From IMG/VR virus record IMGVR_UViG_3300035670_001285, positions 1-23,122 of that record: a stretch of 23,122 bases of DNA; one strand, given 5' to 3'. This stretch comes from a virus. The notes under the pieces are model-generated. The model was not told the origin of the DNA and did not search any database. It worked only from the letters and a program-made list of their open reading frames with translations. Both the position numbers and the translations under genes were made by a program. Positions 13,162-20,423 of the stretch are shown here, in pieces; position 1 is the stretch's first letter, and each line of letters opens with the position of its first letter.

Positions 13162-13569
13162 ATGTCAATGCAGCAGCAATACATTACAGCAGAAGAATTC
13201 AAAGATTTTACTGGGGAAGAAGCGCCAGACAACTTTAAATATTTGGAAATGAGAGCGAGGGCTGAACTAGATACAGCTACTCGTTTTCATTTTCGCACAA
13301 ATGAGTTTACGGATGACTTCATTTCTCAGCAGTTCAAACAAGCAATGGTCGTTCAAGTACAGTTCTATATCGAAATGGAGACGACCTCATCCGAAGCGAT
13401 GAATGCTAAGCCAGATAGTGTGAGGATTGGAGATACAACCGTCTCTTACAACCGAAGCGGGAATGCCACCGAGAGAAGTCGACGTGATACGGCTCTTTCT
13501 CAAGATGCGGTTAACCTGCTTCGTGGTACTGGCTTGCTTTATCGAGGTGGTGTGCAATATGGTTCCTAA
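13162..13569 (+). CDS. Head-tail connector protein (adaptor type)
   Basis: This encodes 135 residues from the ATG at 13162 (GTG at 13159 and ATG at 13168 are also possible; the SD, AGAG or GAGTG, is weak). It fits the adaptor class of connectors that bind under the portal: an N-terminal acidic region (YITAEEFKDFTGEEAPDNFK), helices LEMRARAELDTATRFHF and FISQQFKQAMVVQVQFYIE, then SVRIGDTTVSYN and a C-terminal helix (LSQDAVNLLRGTGLLYRGG). The IGDTTVSY segment is typical of this group, where it precedes the last helix. It overlaps the next gene by 11 nt. Confidence 0.75.
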   Translation: MSMQQQYITAEEFKDFTGEEAPDNFKYLEMRARAELDTATRFHFRTNEFTDDFISQQFKQAMVVQVQFYIEMETTSSEAMNAKPDSVRIGDTTVSYNRSGNATERSRRDTALSQDAVNLLRGTGLLYRGGVQYGS

Positions 13570-13888
13570 AAACATGCTGAACGATTCCTTTGTCTATGAA
13601 GAATTTGAAGATGAAGACCGAAACGGTGTGCCAATCTACAAAGACCCTGTTGAAGTTGAACACGTGAAATTTGAGAAAAAGAAGGCATGGCACAGAGATA
13701 GTAATGAAGCAACGCTCAAACGAAACGGGCGATTGTTTTGCTACTCAGCTCACACCACGCCTTTTTTGAATTTCCAAGAAAAAGCACGTGTCACAGTGGA
13801 TGGTCAAGAGTACATCATAAACGCGGTAAATGAGTACGACGAGCCATTTTCTAAGAATCGCACTATCTATGAACTGAGTGTGATTTAA
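13559..13888 (+). CDS. Head-tail joining protein, Minor_capsid_1-like
   Basis: This encodes 109 residues from the ATG at 13559, with GAGGTGG about 9 nt upstream inside the connector gene. The open frame reaches back to 13427, but that extension lies in another frame of the connector gene and is ignored. The protein is small and beta-rich (FVYEEFEDEDRNGVPIYKDP, EKKKAWHRDSNEATLKRNG, ARVTVDGQEYIINAVNEYDE). It matches the position and size of the stopper-like protein (Minor_capsid_1 family) that plugs the connector after packaging. The stop abuts the next ATG. Confidence 0.75.
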   Translation: MVPKNMLNDSFVYEEFEDEDRNGVPIYKDPVEVEHVKFEKKKAWHRDSNEATLKRNGRLFCYSAHTTPFLNFQEKARVTVDGQEYIINAVNEYDEPFSKNRTIYELSVI

Positions 13889-14227
13889 ATGCTTATATCG
13901 CATGAATTAAAAGAAATAGAGCGCATGCTTGGTGACCGCAACAGAAAGAATGCCAACAGACGAGCGACAGGGAAGTTCTTGCAAAGGGCACAACCTTATG
14001 TACCTTTGGAACGAGGACCTTTGCGTTCTGTTGGTCGTGTTGTTGACCACGAAACAGTCGAATGGCGAGGGCTACCGTACGGAAAAGCACAATTCTACGG
14101 AAGTAATGGAATAGTGACCTTCCGTAATTATACAACGCCGGGAACGGGCCCACGCTGGGACTTGGTGGCAAAAGGAAACCATATGCGTGAGATTGAAGAA
14201 TCGTATGTGAGGGGGTTAGGACTATAG
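13889..14227 (+). CDS. Minor_capsid_2-like protein (tail completion/connector)
   Basis: This encodes 112 residues with its ATG directly after the preceding TAA, so translation is coupled. The layout matches Minor_capsid_2: an N-terminal helix (LKEIERMLGDRNRKNANRRA), FLQRAQPYVPLERGPLRSVG (the part where proteins of this class read vPmdtGxLrxS), then WRGLPYGKAQFYGS and the end TGPRWDLVAKGNHM. Proteins in this position join the head to the tail terminator. The gene ends GGACTATAG, and the next gene apparently starts at the ATA overlapping this TAG. Confidence 0.78.
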   Translation: MLISHELKEIERMLGDRNRKNANRRATGKFLQRAQPYVPLERGPLRSVGRVVDHETVEWRGLPYGKAQFYGSNGIVTFRNYTTPGTGPRWDLVAKGNHMREIEESYVRGLGL

Positions 14228-14622
14228 ACTTCGAAACACTAATTGGAGACTTCATTGAAGCTCAAAACCTAGGATTTCCGCTTAGGAACGACATCAACAG
14301 CGAAACCGAGTCTATTGCTCTGGCTCGCTTGCCTGGCGGAACAACCATTCGTGAATATTTTGACGGAACAAAAGACAAGCGCTTGAATTATCAAGTGCAA
14401 GGGAAAGTGAAGCCTGAAAACCGACAAAAAATGGTAGAAGGGCTTACTAAATTAACAGATTTGCTGAACGACCTCGAAGAGTTGGAAAGCTCTGACGGGT
14501 CGTTTGATTTTGTTCAAATAACAGTCGGGAATGAGTTGTATTTCTCGGATGCAAACGATGGATACACATATTTCCGATTAGACTTCCAACCAGAACTAAC
14601 AATTTATAAAAAGAGAGGATAA
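14224..14622 (+). CDS. Minor_capsid_3-like protein (tail terminator), apparent AUA start
   Basis: This encodes 132 residues if the ATA at 14224 is the start. The frame is open from 14197 but has no ATG, GTG or TTG until the TTG at 14329. Residues encoded before that (DFETLIGDFIEAQNLGFPLR, NDINSETESIALARLPGG) have the normal start of a minor capsid/tail terminator protein, so a start at 14329 would cut off about 35 residues. AGGGGG (14210-14215) lies 8 nt before the ATA, the ideal SD distance, and ATA overlaps the upstream TAG as ATAG. The rest (REYFDGTKDKRLNYQVQGKV, SSDGSFDFVQITVGNELYFS) fits the family. A sequence error or a start at TTG 14329 are the alternatives. Confidence 0.7.
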   Translation: MDFETLIGDFIEAQNLGFPLRNDINSETESIALARLPGGTTIREYFDGTKDKRLNYQVQGKVKPENRQKMVEGLTKLTDLLNDLEELESSDGSFDFVQITVGNELYFSDANDGYTYFRLDFQPELTIYKKRG

Positions 14623-14662
14623 TTTGCATGAAATTATTAAAAATGAATATTCAACACTTTGC
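14609..14662 (+). repeat. Start-region repeat shared by tail tube and major capsid genes
   Basis: The segment from AAAGAGAGG through TTTGC (SD, spacer, ATG and first codons) is nearly identical to 12005-12060 before and in the major capsid gene. It differs by a one-codon gap (ACA) and a few substitutions, most of them at third codon positions. Both genes encode KLLKM, then D or N, then IQHFA. Confidence 0.75.
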
Positions 14663-15119
14663 AAGACGTAAAAATGCGTTGCGCCAGCACTTAATTGCTG
14701 ATTTTGACCCAGCAAACCGTGATACAGTTCCGGCAGATGAGGACTTTAAAGAATTGTCTCACTGGATTACAGATATCGAAGATGGGTCTGACGAAACAGT
14801 CGATCCGTATGCCGACTACGCGGGGGATGGAACAGAAAAAGATGAAGTAACTATGTTTAAAGAAGCGTACGACGTAACTGGAACATACGACCCAGAAGAT
14901 GAAGCGCAAGCATTAGTTGCAAGCAAGAAACGTTTATTAGGAGATGGCCGTAAAGTATGGCACCGAATCATCTCTGCCGACGGAAACACTAGCGTGACGG
15001 GGGTGGCTACTTTATCAGCAATCGTTGCTGGTTCTGGTAACGCTGCAGAGTTTGAAGCGTTTGGTTGCCGAATTGCGTTTGATGAAATCGCGAAAGAAGA
15101 TACTCCTTCAACTCCCTAG
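14628..15119 (+). CDS. Major tail tube protein, with +1 frameshift extension
   Basis: This encodes 163 residues in the zero frame, SD GAGAGGA before the ATG. It builds the tail tube. It begins with the leader KLLKMNIQHFA shared with the capsid protein. It then has the acidic, Asp-rich middle (WITDIEDGSDETVDPYADYA), DEVTMFKEAYDVTGTYDPED, and the strand-rich end (RKVWHRIISADGNTSVTGVA, GSGNAAEFEAFGCRIAFDEI) typical of Bacilli siphophage tail tube proteins. The last codon is CCC followed by TAG. If the ribosome slips +1 it continues for 15 residues (SEPPEPEPEPEEPSA) to a TAA at 15163, giving 178 residues. The tail terminator gene precedes it; a transcription terminator follows. Confidence 0.88.
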   Translation: MKLLKMNIQHFARRKNALRQHLIADFDPANRDTVPADEDFKELSHWITDIEDGSDETVDPYADYAGDGTEKDEVTMFKEAYDVTGTYDPEDEAQALVASKKRLLGDGRKVWHRIISADGNTSVTGVATLSAIVAGSGNAAEFEAFGCRIAFDEIAKEDTPSTP

Positions 15120-15165
15120 TGAACCTCCGGAACCTGAACCGGAGCCTGAAGAACCATCAGCTTAA
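15114..15165 (+). promoter_or_regulatory. Programmed +1 frameshift site in the tail tube gene
   Basis: CCC TAG (15114-15119) offers a proline tRNA on CCC the overlapping codon CCT while the A site holds a stop codon. The +1 frame is open for 15 codons to TAA at 15163-15165, rich in Pro and Glu. CTCCGG (15125-15130) pairs with CCGGAG (15139-15144) around an 8-nt loop, starting 5 nt after the stop; CTGA in the loop could pair with TCAG at 15157-15160 as a short pseudoknot. Listeria phage PSA uses CCCU +1 frameshifting in its capsid and tail tube genes. Confidence 0.7.
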
Positions 15166-15172
15166 TACATTT

Positions 15173-15199
15173 GAGGAGTGGAAACACTCCTCTTTTTTT
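15173..15199 (+). terminator. Strong rho-independent terminator after the tail tube gene
   Basis: GAGGAGTG (15173-15180) and CACTCCTC (15185-15192) form a perfect 8-bp stem closed by a GAAA tetraloop, followed by seven T residues (15193-15199). It should lower expression of the tail assembly genes compared with capsid and tail tube, which are needed in many copies. No new promoter is evident before 15227, so those genes depend on readthrough. Confidence 0.9.
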
Positions 15200-15226
15200 G
15201 TACTTAAAAATTAGGAGCGTGACGAT

Positions 15227-15601
15227 ATGGGACTAAAAATTAAACTGCACCAGAATACTATCCCAATTGAATTTGAAGATCCAGAAACAGGAGAAATTGT
15301 TGAAACATTGCATTTCGACAAGACGGATGACGCAATCCAAAAACTTCGCAAACAAGACGAAGTTATTAAAGAATTGGCCGAAGAATTGGATGAGAAAAAT
15401 GCCGAACTGGAAGAGACGAAAAAACTTGTAAAAACATGTTTTGATGCGGTATTTGGAGAAAATGCATTCGAGAAGATTTACAAGATTAACCCTTCATGTT
15501 TGATTCTTTTGCAGTACTACATTTCAGCAGTGGTTTATATCCGTAAAGAAATGGATGACTTTGAAGGTGCAAAAGACCTAGAAAAATACATTACTGGGTA
15601 A
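15227..15601 (+). CDS. Tail assembly chaperone
   Basis: This encodes 124 residues behind TTAGGAGCG, right after the terminator. In this position siphophages carry the tail assembly chaperone that coats the tape measure protein (gpG-like role). The protein has an acidic N-terminal part (IPIEFEDPETGEIVETLHFD), a long charged helix (DEVIKELAEELDEKNAELEE) and a compact helical end (CFDAVFGENAFEKIYKINPS). Residue pattern, size and place fit the A118-type gene before Gp15. No slippery overlap to Gp15 is found: Gp15 has its own SD and a stop codon in its frame immediately upstream. Confidence 0.78.
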   Translation: MGLKIKLHQNTIPIEFEDPETGEIVETLHFDKTDDAIQKLRKQDEVIKELAEELDEKNAELEETKKLVKTCFDAVFGENAFEKIYKINPSCLILLQYYISAVVYIRKEMDDFEGAKDLEKYITG

Positions 15602-15614
15602 GGGAGATGGCTAA

Positions 15615-16178
15615 ATGCTACTCCATTACAGATTAGATGATGAAATTGAAATTGATGGTAAGAAGTACGTTGTTAATGCTTCTTTTGACGTGATTCTGCG
15701 CGTTATAGACCTTTTAGAAGAGAAACGCTTCTCTCCTATCACTCAAGTGAAAACAGCGCTCAAAATGCTTATAAATGACAATTTAGAGCATTACACGCAT
15801 GAAGAACGAATTGAATGCATGCAACAGATATTAGATCTATATGTCCAGATGAAAGAGCCTGTGACGTTAGACCGTGCGGGCAATCCAATGCCAACACCGC
15901 CGAAAGATGATTCTGGGGCGACTTATTCGTATACAGAAGATGCAGATTATATCTACGCAGCTTTCATGCAAACATATGGCATTGATTTGATTGAACAGCA
16001 AGGTAAATTGCATTGGGCGAAGTTTAAAGCGCTCTTGACGGGTCTGCCTGACAATACGATGTTCAGTGAAATCCTTCGTATTCGTGGTTGGGATCCAAGC
16101 AAGGAGAAAGAGAAGTACGCCACTCGTATGAATCGACTACAGAAGAAATACAAATTAAAAGGAAAGGAGGATGAATAA
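15615..16178 (+). CDS. Gp15 family tail assembly protein
   Basis: This encodes 187 residues with SD AAGGGAG 7 nt upstream. It matches the Bacteriophage Gp15 family of A118-like phages: RLDDEIEIDGKKYVVNASFD, a helical pair (VILRVIDLLEEKRFSPITQV; ALKMLINDNLEHYTHEERIE), YTEDADYIYAAFMQTYGIDL and LHWAKFKALLTGLPDNTMFS ending in the characteristic ILRIRGWDPSKEKEKYA and a basic Lys-rich C-terminus. Position between the chaperone and tape measure gene suggests it acts as the second chaperone (gpGT-like role); that role is inferred. Its stop abuts the tape measure ATG. Confidence 0.9.
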   Translation: MLLHYRLDDEIEIDGKKYVVNASFDVILRVIDLLEEKRFSPITQVKTALKMLINDNLEHYTHEERIECMQQILDLYVQMKEPVTLDRAGNPMPTPPKDDSGATYSYTEDADYIYAAFMQTYGIDLIEQQGKLHWAKFKALLTGLPDNTMFSEILRIRGWDPSKEKEKYATRMNRLQKKYKLKGKEDE

Positions 16179-19100
16179 ATGGCAAGTGACGGAACGGTTA
16201 CGATAAAAGTTCAAGCGAATGATAAAGATTTAAACAAACTTGTCAAAAGTGTGCAGAATCTTGCGAAACAATTGGATAGTTTGCCTTCCAATCCGTTCGA
16301 TGGTATCGCTCGTGGGGCTGTTCGTGCAAAAGATGCTTTATTCGGCGTTTCTGATGGGTCTGACGAAGTTTCACGCTCGTTGGATAGGATTGACTCATCA
16401 AATGTTGATGATGTCTCAAATAGCGCAAATAAAGCTGATTCAGAATTAGAACAATTATCCTTTACGGCGGATGAAGTAGATTCAAGCGTTAATAGCATAG
16501 ATAGCGATGCACTGGATGCATTAGGCACAAGCGCTGACCGTGCAGATGCCGACTTGGAAGGATTGAGCTTCACTGCTCAAGATGTGGACTCAAATATTTC
16601 TAACATTGACTCAAGAGCAATTGAATCAGTTGGAAACAGTGCCGACCAAGCCGATGGGAATTTGTTTGCGTTAAGTCACTCTGCAAACGATGTGGCTAAA
16701 GAAATTGACAACGTAGATGCAAGCAGCGTGGAAGATGTTGGGCGTAGTGCTGACCGTTCTTCATCAGAAATGGATGAAATGGGTAACAGTGCTGGACAAG
16801 CTGCGAAAGAAATTAACGAGATTGATGCTCGACCAATTGAAAACACAGAAAAAAGCTCTCGTAAGTTAAACACTTCATTCATGGAGCTGCTAAAAACAGT
16901 CGGTGTTGTGAAACTGGTAAGCGTTGGTTTTGATATGCTAACTGGTTCGATTGATGGAGCAATAGACCGTTTCGATACGTTCAACACTTTCCCAAGAACG
17001 ATGCAGGGCTTGGGATATTCTGTGGAACAAGCGGATCGCGCCATTCGCCGATTGGATGAAGGCACACGTGGTTTGCCAACTACTTTAGATGGAATCGTGA
17101 GAAATACCCAACGTATTGCGGCGGTAACTGGAGATTTAAACCTTGCAACAGAGACAGCGTTGGCATTAAATAACGCATTCTTAGCAAGTGGATCTAGCGC
17201 AGCAGATGCGGCACGTGGTACGGAACAATACGTTCAAATGTTGAGTAAAGGCGAAGCCGATTTACAGTCTTACCGTACGTTGCAAGAAACAATGACACTG
17301 GCATTGAACAAAACAGCAGAGTCTTTCGGATTTGCTGGAGAATCTGCACAGACGGATTTCTATGCAGCGCTTAAGTCCGGAGAAATTACTTTCCGCGAGT
17401 TTAACGCACGCTTAATCGAAATGAGCGAAGCTCAAGGCGGTTTTGCTGATTTAGCACAAACCAATAGTGAATCACTGCGTACAAGTTGGACAAACTTACG
17501 AACAGCGTTTGTGCGTAATACAGCTAACATCATAAGTAAATTAGATGAACTTTCCTATGCACTGACAGGCAATTCAATCGCTCAAAACGTTGACCGACTA
17601 CAAAAAGTTGTGAATACAGCATTTGGAGCAATCGGAACTGCTATTGATATGGTTAGCCCTATCGTTATTGCCTCCGCTGATGCATTCCGAATGTTATATC
17701 AGGCAACTGAGCCGCTACATCCGTTATTTATTGCTACTGCAGCAGGTATTGGTGCAATGATTATCCTTGCGAAAGTACAAACATGGCTAAGCGGAACAAC
17801 TATCGGTATTGCGGCTTATACATTTGCAACAGAGAAGATGAATGCAGCTACTCTTGCAAATATTGCCGTCCAAAAATATAACCTCATATGGGCGAAGGCG
17901 GCAACTACACAATTCTCTGTTCTTTCTGCGGCTATGGGAGCGAAAACTCTTGCCATAGGTGCTGCAACGAAAGCTTGGGGATTGTTATCTGGTGCAATCA
18001 CATTCTTAACTGGTCCAGTAGGATGGGTTATTGGTGCGATTGGTGCTGTTGCTGGAGGTTTAGTCTATCTATGGAGAACTATAGGACAGGCATCAGAAGA
18101 AATGGTTGAACTAACCGAAGATATTGACGACGCAAGCGATGCAACAAGGTCGCTGGCCGATAGCATTGACACTGCTTCGGAAAGTTATGCGACATCTCAA
18201 GCTAGAATGGAAGGGCAAACTAATTCTATTAAGACGTTGATGGCCGAAACTGAGCGATTATCTAAACAAGAACGTCTATCTGCAGCAGATAAGAAACTGC
18301 TTCAAGATAACATTGAAGAATTGAACAGCTCGGTTGAAGGCTTGAGTTTGGCTTACGACGAGGAGCAAGGTCGTTTGACTGCTTCTAACGAAGCAATGGA
18401 AGCAAGGCTTCGAATGATGGAAGAAGAGGAAAAAATGGCTGGCGCTCAAGAACGATTGAGAGAAATTAGCGAACAACGTGCCGAAGCCACAGCTCAACTG
18501 GAAGAAAACTCACGAAAATTAAATGAAGCGCAAGAAATGCTGGATGAATCAGGTACAAACTGGTTCGGAAAGAATAATGATCTGAAAGAATCCGTTGAAG
18601 AACTGAAAGAGGAAAACGAAAACCTCAAAAATGGATTGACTGAGCTTGGCGAAGAAGAAGAGCGAGTAAACGCTCAACGAACCGAAAGTGCTGAGGCTTA
18701 CGCAGAAGCGCAAGAAGTAGCCAACAATCAAGTCGTCACTTCTCTTGAACAATTATCCGACAAACAAAGAGAAGTAGCGGAAAGTATTCAATCTGAATAT
18801 CAAGGACTTGTTGCAGCGGCTCGTGATTGGTCGAATGAAATAGAGACCGAATACACCAAAGTTAATGCAGATGGAGAAGAATACGTCGCTAGCTCGAAAG
18901 AAGTATTTGAAGACCACAAGCGAGTGTTAGAAAACAACGTTGAAGCAATGCGTGAATGGTCTGAGAACATGGAAGCATTGTCAGAACGTGGGATTGATGA
19001 TGGACTCCTGGAACAACTTCGACAAATGGGGCCGGAAGGTCTACCGCTCGTGGAAGGATTCGTTAATGCATCTGATGAAGAACTTCGTGAAATGGAAGGA

Positions 19101-20423
19101 TTGTTCTCAGAAGCTGCCGAACTATCAAAAGAAGGTTTGATGAACGGTTTAGCGATTGAAGAAGGCTCCATCATTGAAGGTGCTGATGGACTGATCTTCA
19201 ACACGGGCGAAACTATGATTGAAGCAGTCGAACGAAGCGGTTTAGCAGATATTGTTCCGAACGCTTTGCAAGAATCCGAAACGGATATGGTTGAAGCTGG
19301 AAGAAATGTCGCTGAAGGAGCGGCACGAGGGATCGAGGAAGGTTCTGCAAGAGCATCTGCAGCTTCTGGGGATATGGCCTCAGACATTAACGAAGCGTTT
19401 GCTACTGAACTTGCTATTCATTCTCCTTCTCGTAAGTTTAAACAGCATGGTTCAGATATTGTTGCTGGTTTGCTCGCTGGTTGGAATCAAGAGAAACCGA
19501 AGATGTTGCAAGCTGTTACTAAATTCGCTACAGAATTAAGCAAAACGTTCAGTGACTCGATAAAGGATATCAATTCAAATTCGTTATCTGGATGGAAGTC
19601 ACTAACTGATACCATAACGAAACAACTGAAAGATGCGAATAATTCTGTGAAAACGGAACTTACTAGCATGTCTCAACAACTTCAAACATCTAACAACCAA
19701 ATGAACCAAGTTGCGTTACAAGGGACGACTCAAATGACTCGTACGTATCAACAATCGTATCGGGAAATTAATTCTATTGTAACGAGAGAACAACGAAACA
19801 TGGTTCAAACAACTACACAAAACGTTCGATTGCAGCAACAAATCACGCAAAATGGATACAGAGCTATGCGAAACATGGTTCAAAACGAAATGAATGGTGT
19901 TGTTAATGTTACTCGAACGGCAATGTCTCAATCGGTTGCGATTATGCAAAACACCGCAAGTCAAGCAAGATTAGCGGGTCAAAATATGGGGCTAGGCTTT
20001 AGAAATGGACTAGCTGGAACAGCTGGAAGCATTCAAGCAACTGCTAGAAACTTAGCAAATAGTGCAGCTAGCACAATCCAGCGTGCGTTAAGAATCAACT
20101 CGCCGTCACGTGTGACAATGGCTTTAGGTGAGTATACGGGTGACGGATTAGTTGAAGGGATGAAGCACCGACTAAGAGATGTCGAACAAATCGCTGGAGA
20201 AATGGCACAAAAAGCATTACCACAAATCGATGTTGGGCGTACTCTTGGGTTAGTTGGTGGCACGCATGCGGCGGCTTCTATAGTGAACAACAATCAATCT
20301 TACACGCTGAATGCCAATGGAAGCAGCGGAACAAGCGGATTGTCTAGAGATGAAATGGAGCGAATATTTAAAGAGTTTATTTGGTACATCCAACAAGGAG
20401 AAGGGGGTGCTTTAGATGGCTGA
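16179..20423 (+). CDS. Tail tape measure protein
   Basis: This encodes 1414 residues with SD AAAGGAGG. It sets tail length: at about 0.15 nm per residue this gives a tail near 210 nm (an inference from the family rule). Order: a short N-terminal region with TIKVQANDKDLNKLVKSVQN; five copies of a 36-residue repeat (about 67-225); a helical segment with LNTSFMELLKTVGVVKLVSV; the TP901-type central region containing TFNTFPRTMQGLGYSVEQA and TNLRTAFVRN; membrane-like segments near 505-530 and 600-625 (LFIATAAGIGAMIILAKVQT; TGPVGWVIGAIGAVAGGLVY); long coiled coils with KEELKEEN-type repeats about 660-900; and near the C-terminus two SPSR motifs (HSPSRKFKQHGSDIVAGLLA, NSPSRVTMALGEYTGDGLVE). It overlaps the Dit gene by 8 nt. 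Confidence 0.95.
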   Translation: MASDGTVTIKVQANDKDLNKLVKSVQNLAKQLDSLPSNPFDGIARGAVRAKDALFGVSDGSDEVSRSLDRIDSSNVDDVSNSANKADSELEQLSFTADEVDSSVNSIDSDALDALGTSADRADADLEGLSFTAQDVDSNISNIDSRAIESVGNSADQADGNLFALSHSANDVAKEIDNVDASSVEDVGRSADRSSSEMDEMGNSAGQAAKEINEIDARPIENTEKSSRKLNTSFMELLKTVGVVKLVSVGFDMLTGSIDGAIDRFDTFNTFPRTMQGLGYSVEQADRAIRRLDEGTRGLPTTLDGIVRNTQRIAAVTGDLNLATETALALNNAFLASGSSAADAARGTEQYVQMLSKGEADLQSYRTLQETMTLALNKTAESFGFAGESAQTDFYAALKSGEITFREFNARLIEMSEAQGGFADLAQTNSESLRTSWTNLRTAFVRNTANIISKLDELSYALTGNSIAQNVDRLQKVVNTAFGAIGTAIDMVSPIVIASADAFRMLYQATEPLHPLFIATAAGIGAMIILAKVQTWLSGTTIGIAAYTFATEKMNAATLANIAVQKYNLIWAKAATTQFSVLSAAMGAKTLAIGAATKAWGLLSGAITFLTGPVGWVIGAIGAVAGGLVYLWRTIGQASEEMVELTEDIDDASDATRSLADSIDTASESYATSQARMEGQTNSIKTLMAETERLSKQERLSAADKKLLQDNIEELNSSVEGLSLAYDEEQGRLTASNEAMEARLRMMEEEEKMAGAQERLREISEQRAEATAQLEENSRKLNEAQEMLDESGTNWFGKNNDLKESVEELKEENENLKNGLTELGEEEERVNAQRTESAEAYAEAQEVANNQVVTSLEQLSDKQREVAESIQSEYQGLVAAARDWSNEIETEYTKVNADGEEYVASSKEVFEDHKRVLENNVEAMREWSENMEALSERGIDDGLLEQLRQMGPEGLPLVEGFVNASDEELREMEGLFSEAAELSKEGLMNGLAIEEGSIIEGADGLIFNTGETMIEAVERSGLADIVPNALQESETDMVEAGRNVAEGAARGIEEGSARASAASGDMASDINEAFATELAIHSPSRKFKQHGSDIVAGLLAGWNQEKPKMLQAVTKFATELSKTFSDSIKDINSNSLSGWKSLTDTITKQLKDANNSVKTELTSMSQQLQTSNNQMNQVALQGTTQMTRTYQQSYREINSIVTREQRNMVQTTTQNVRLQQQITQNGYRAMRNMVQNEMNGVVNVTRTAMSQSVAIMQNTASQARLAGQNMGLGFRNGLAGTAGSIQATARNLANSAASTIQRALRINSPSRVTMALGEYTGDGLVEGMKHRLRDVEQIAGEMAQKALPQIDVGRTLGLVGGTHAAASIVNNNQSYTLNANGSSGTSGLSRDEMERIFKEFIWYIQQGEGGALDG
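16371..16853 (+). repeat. 36-residue (108-nt) repeat in the tape measure N-terminus
   Basis: An IDS/VDA triplet recurs at residues 71, 107, 143, 179 and 215, an exact 36-residue period. Each unit runs: IDS, then V-x-x-V, a NSADxADxxLxxLS core, and a SAxDV tail. Copies 1-4 are complete and copy 5 is cut short. Copies differ by many substitutions at the DNA level, so the duplication is old or the repeat is maintained at the protein level. Confidence 0.9.

Noticed and set aside
13427-13558. N-terminal extension of the Minor_capsid_1-like ORF
   Set aside because: It overlaps the connector gene in another frame and is hydrophobic and Cys-rich unlike the family; the ATG at 13559 has a strong SD.
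15590-15620. Programmed frameshift joining the tail chaperone to Gp15, as in lambda gpG/gpGT
   Set aside because: Gp15 has its own SD and ATG, and its frame has a TAA (15612-15614) directly before the ATG, so no fusion can be read through; the GAAAAAT near 15583 only leads to a short dead-end frame.
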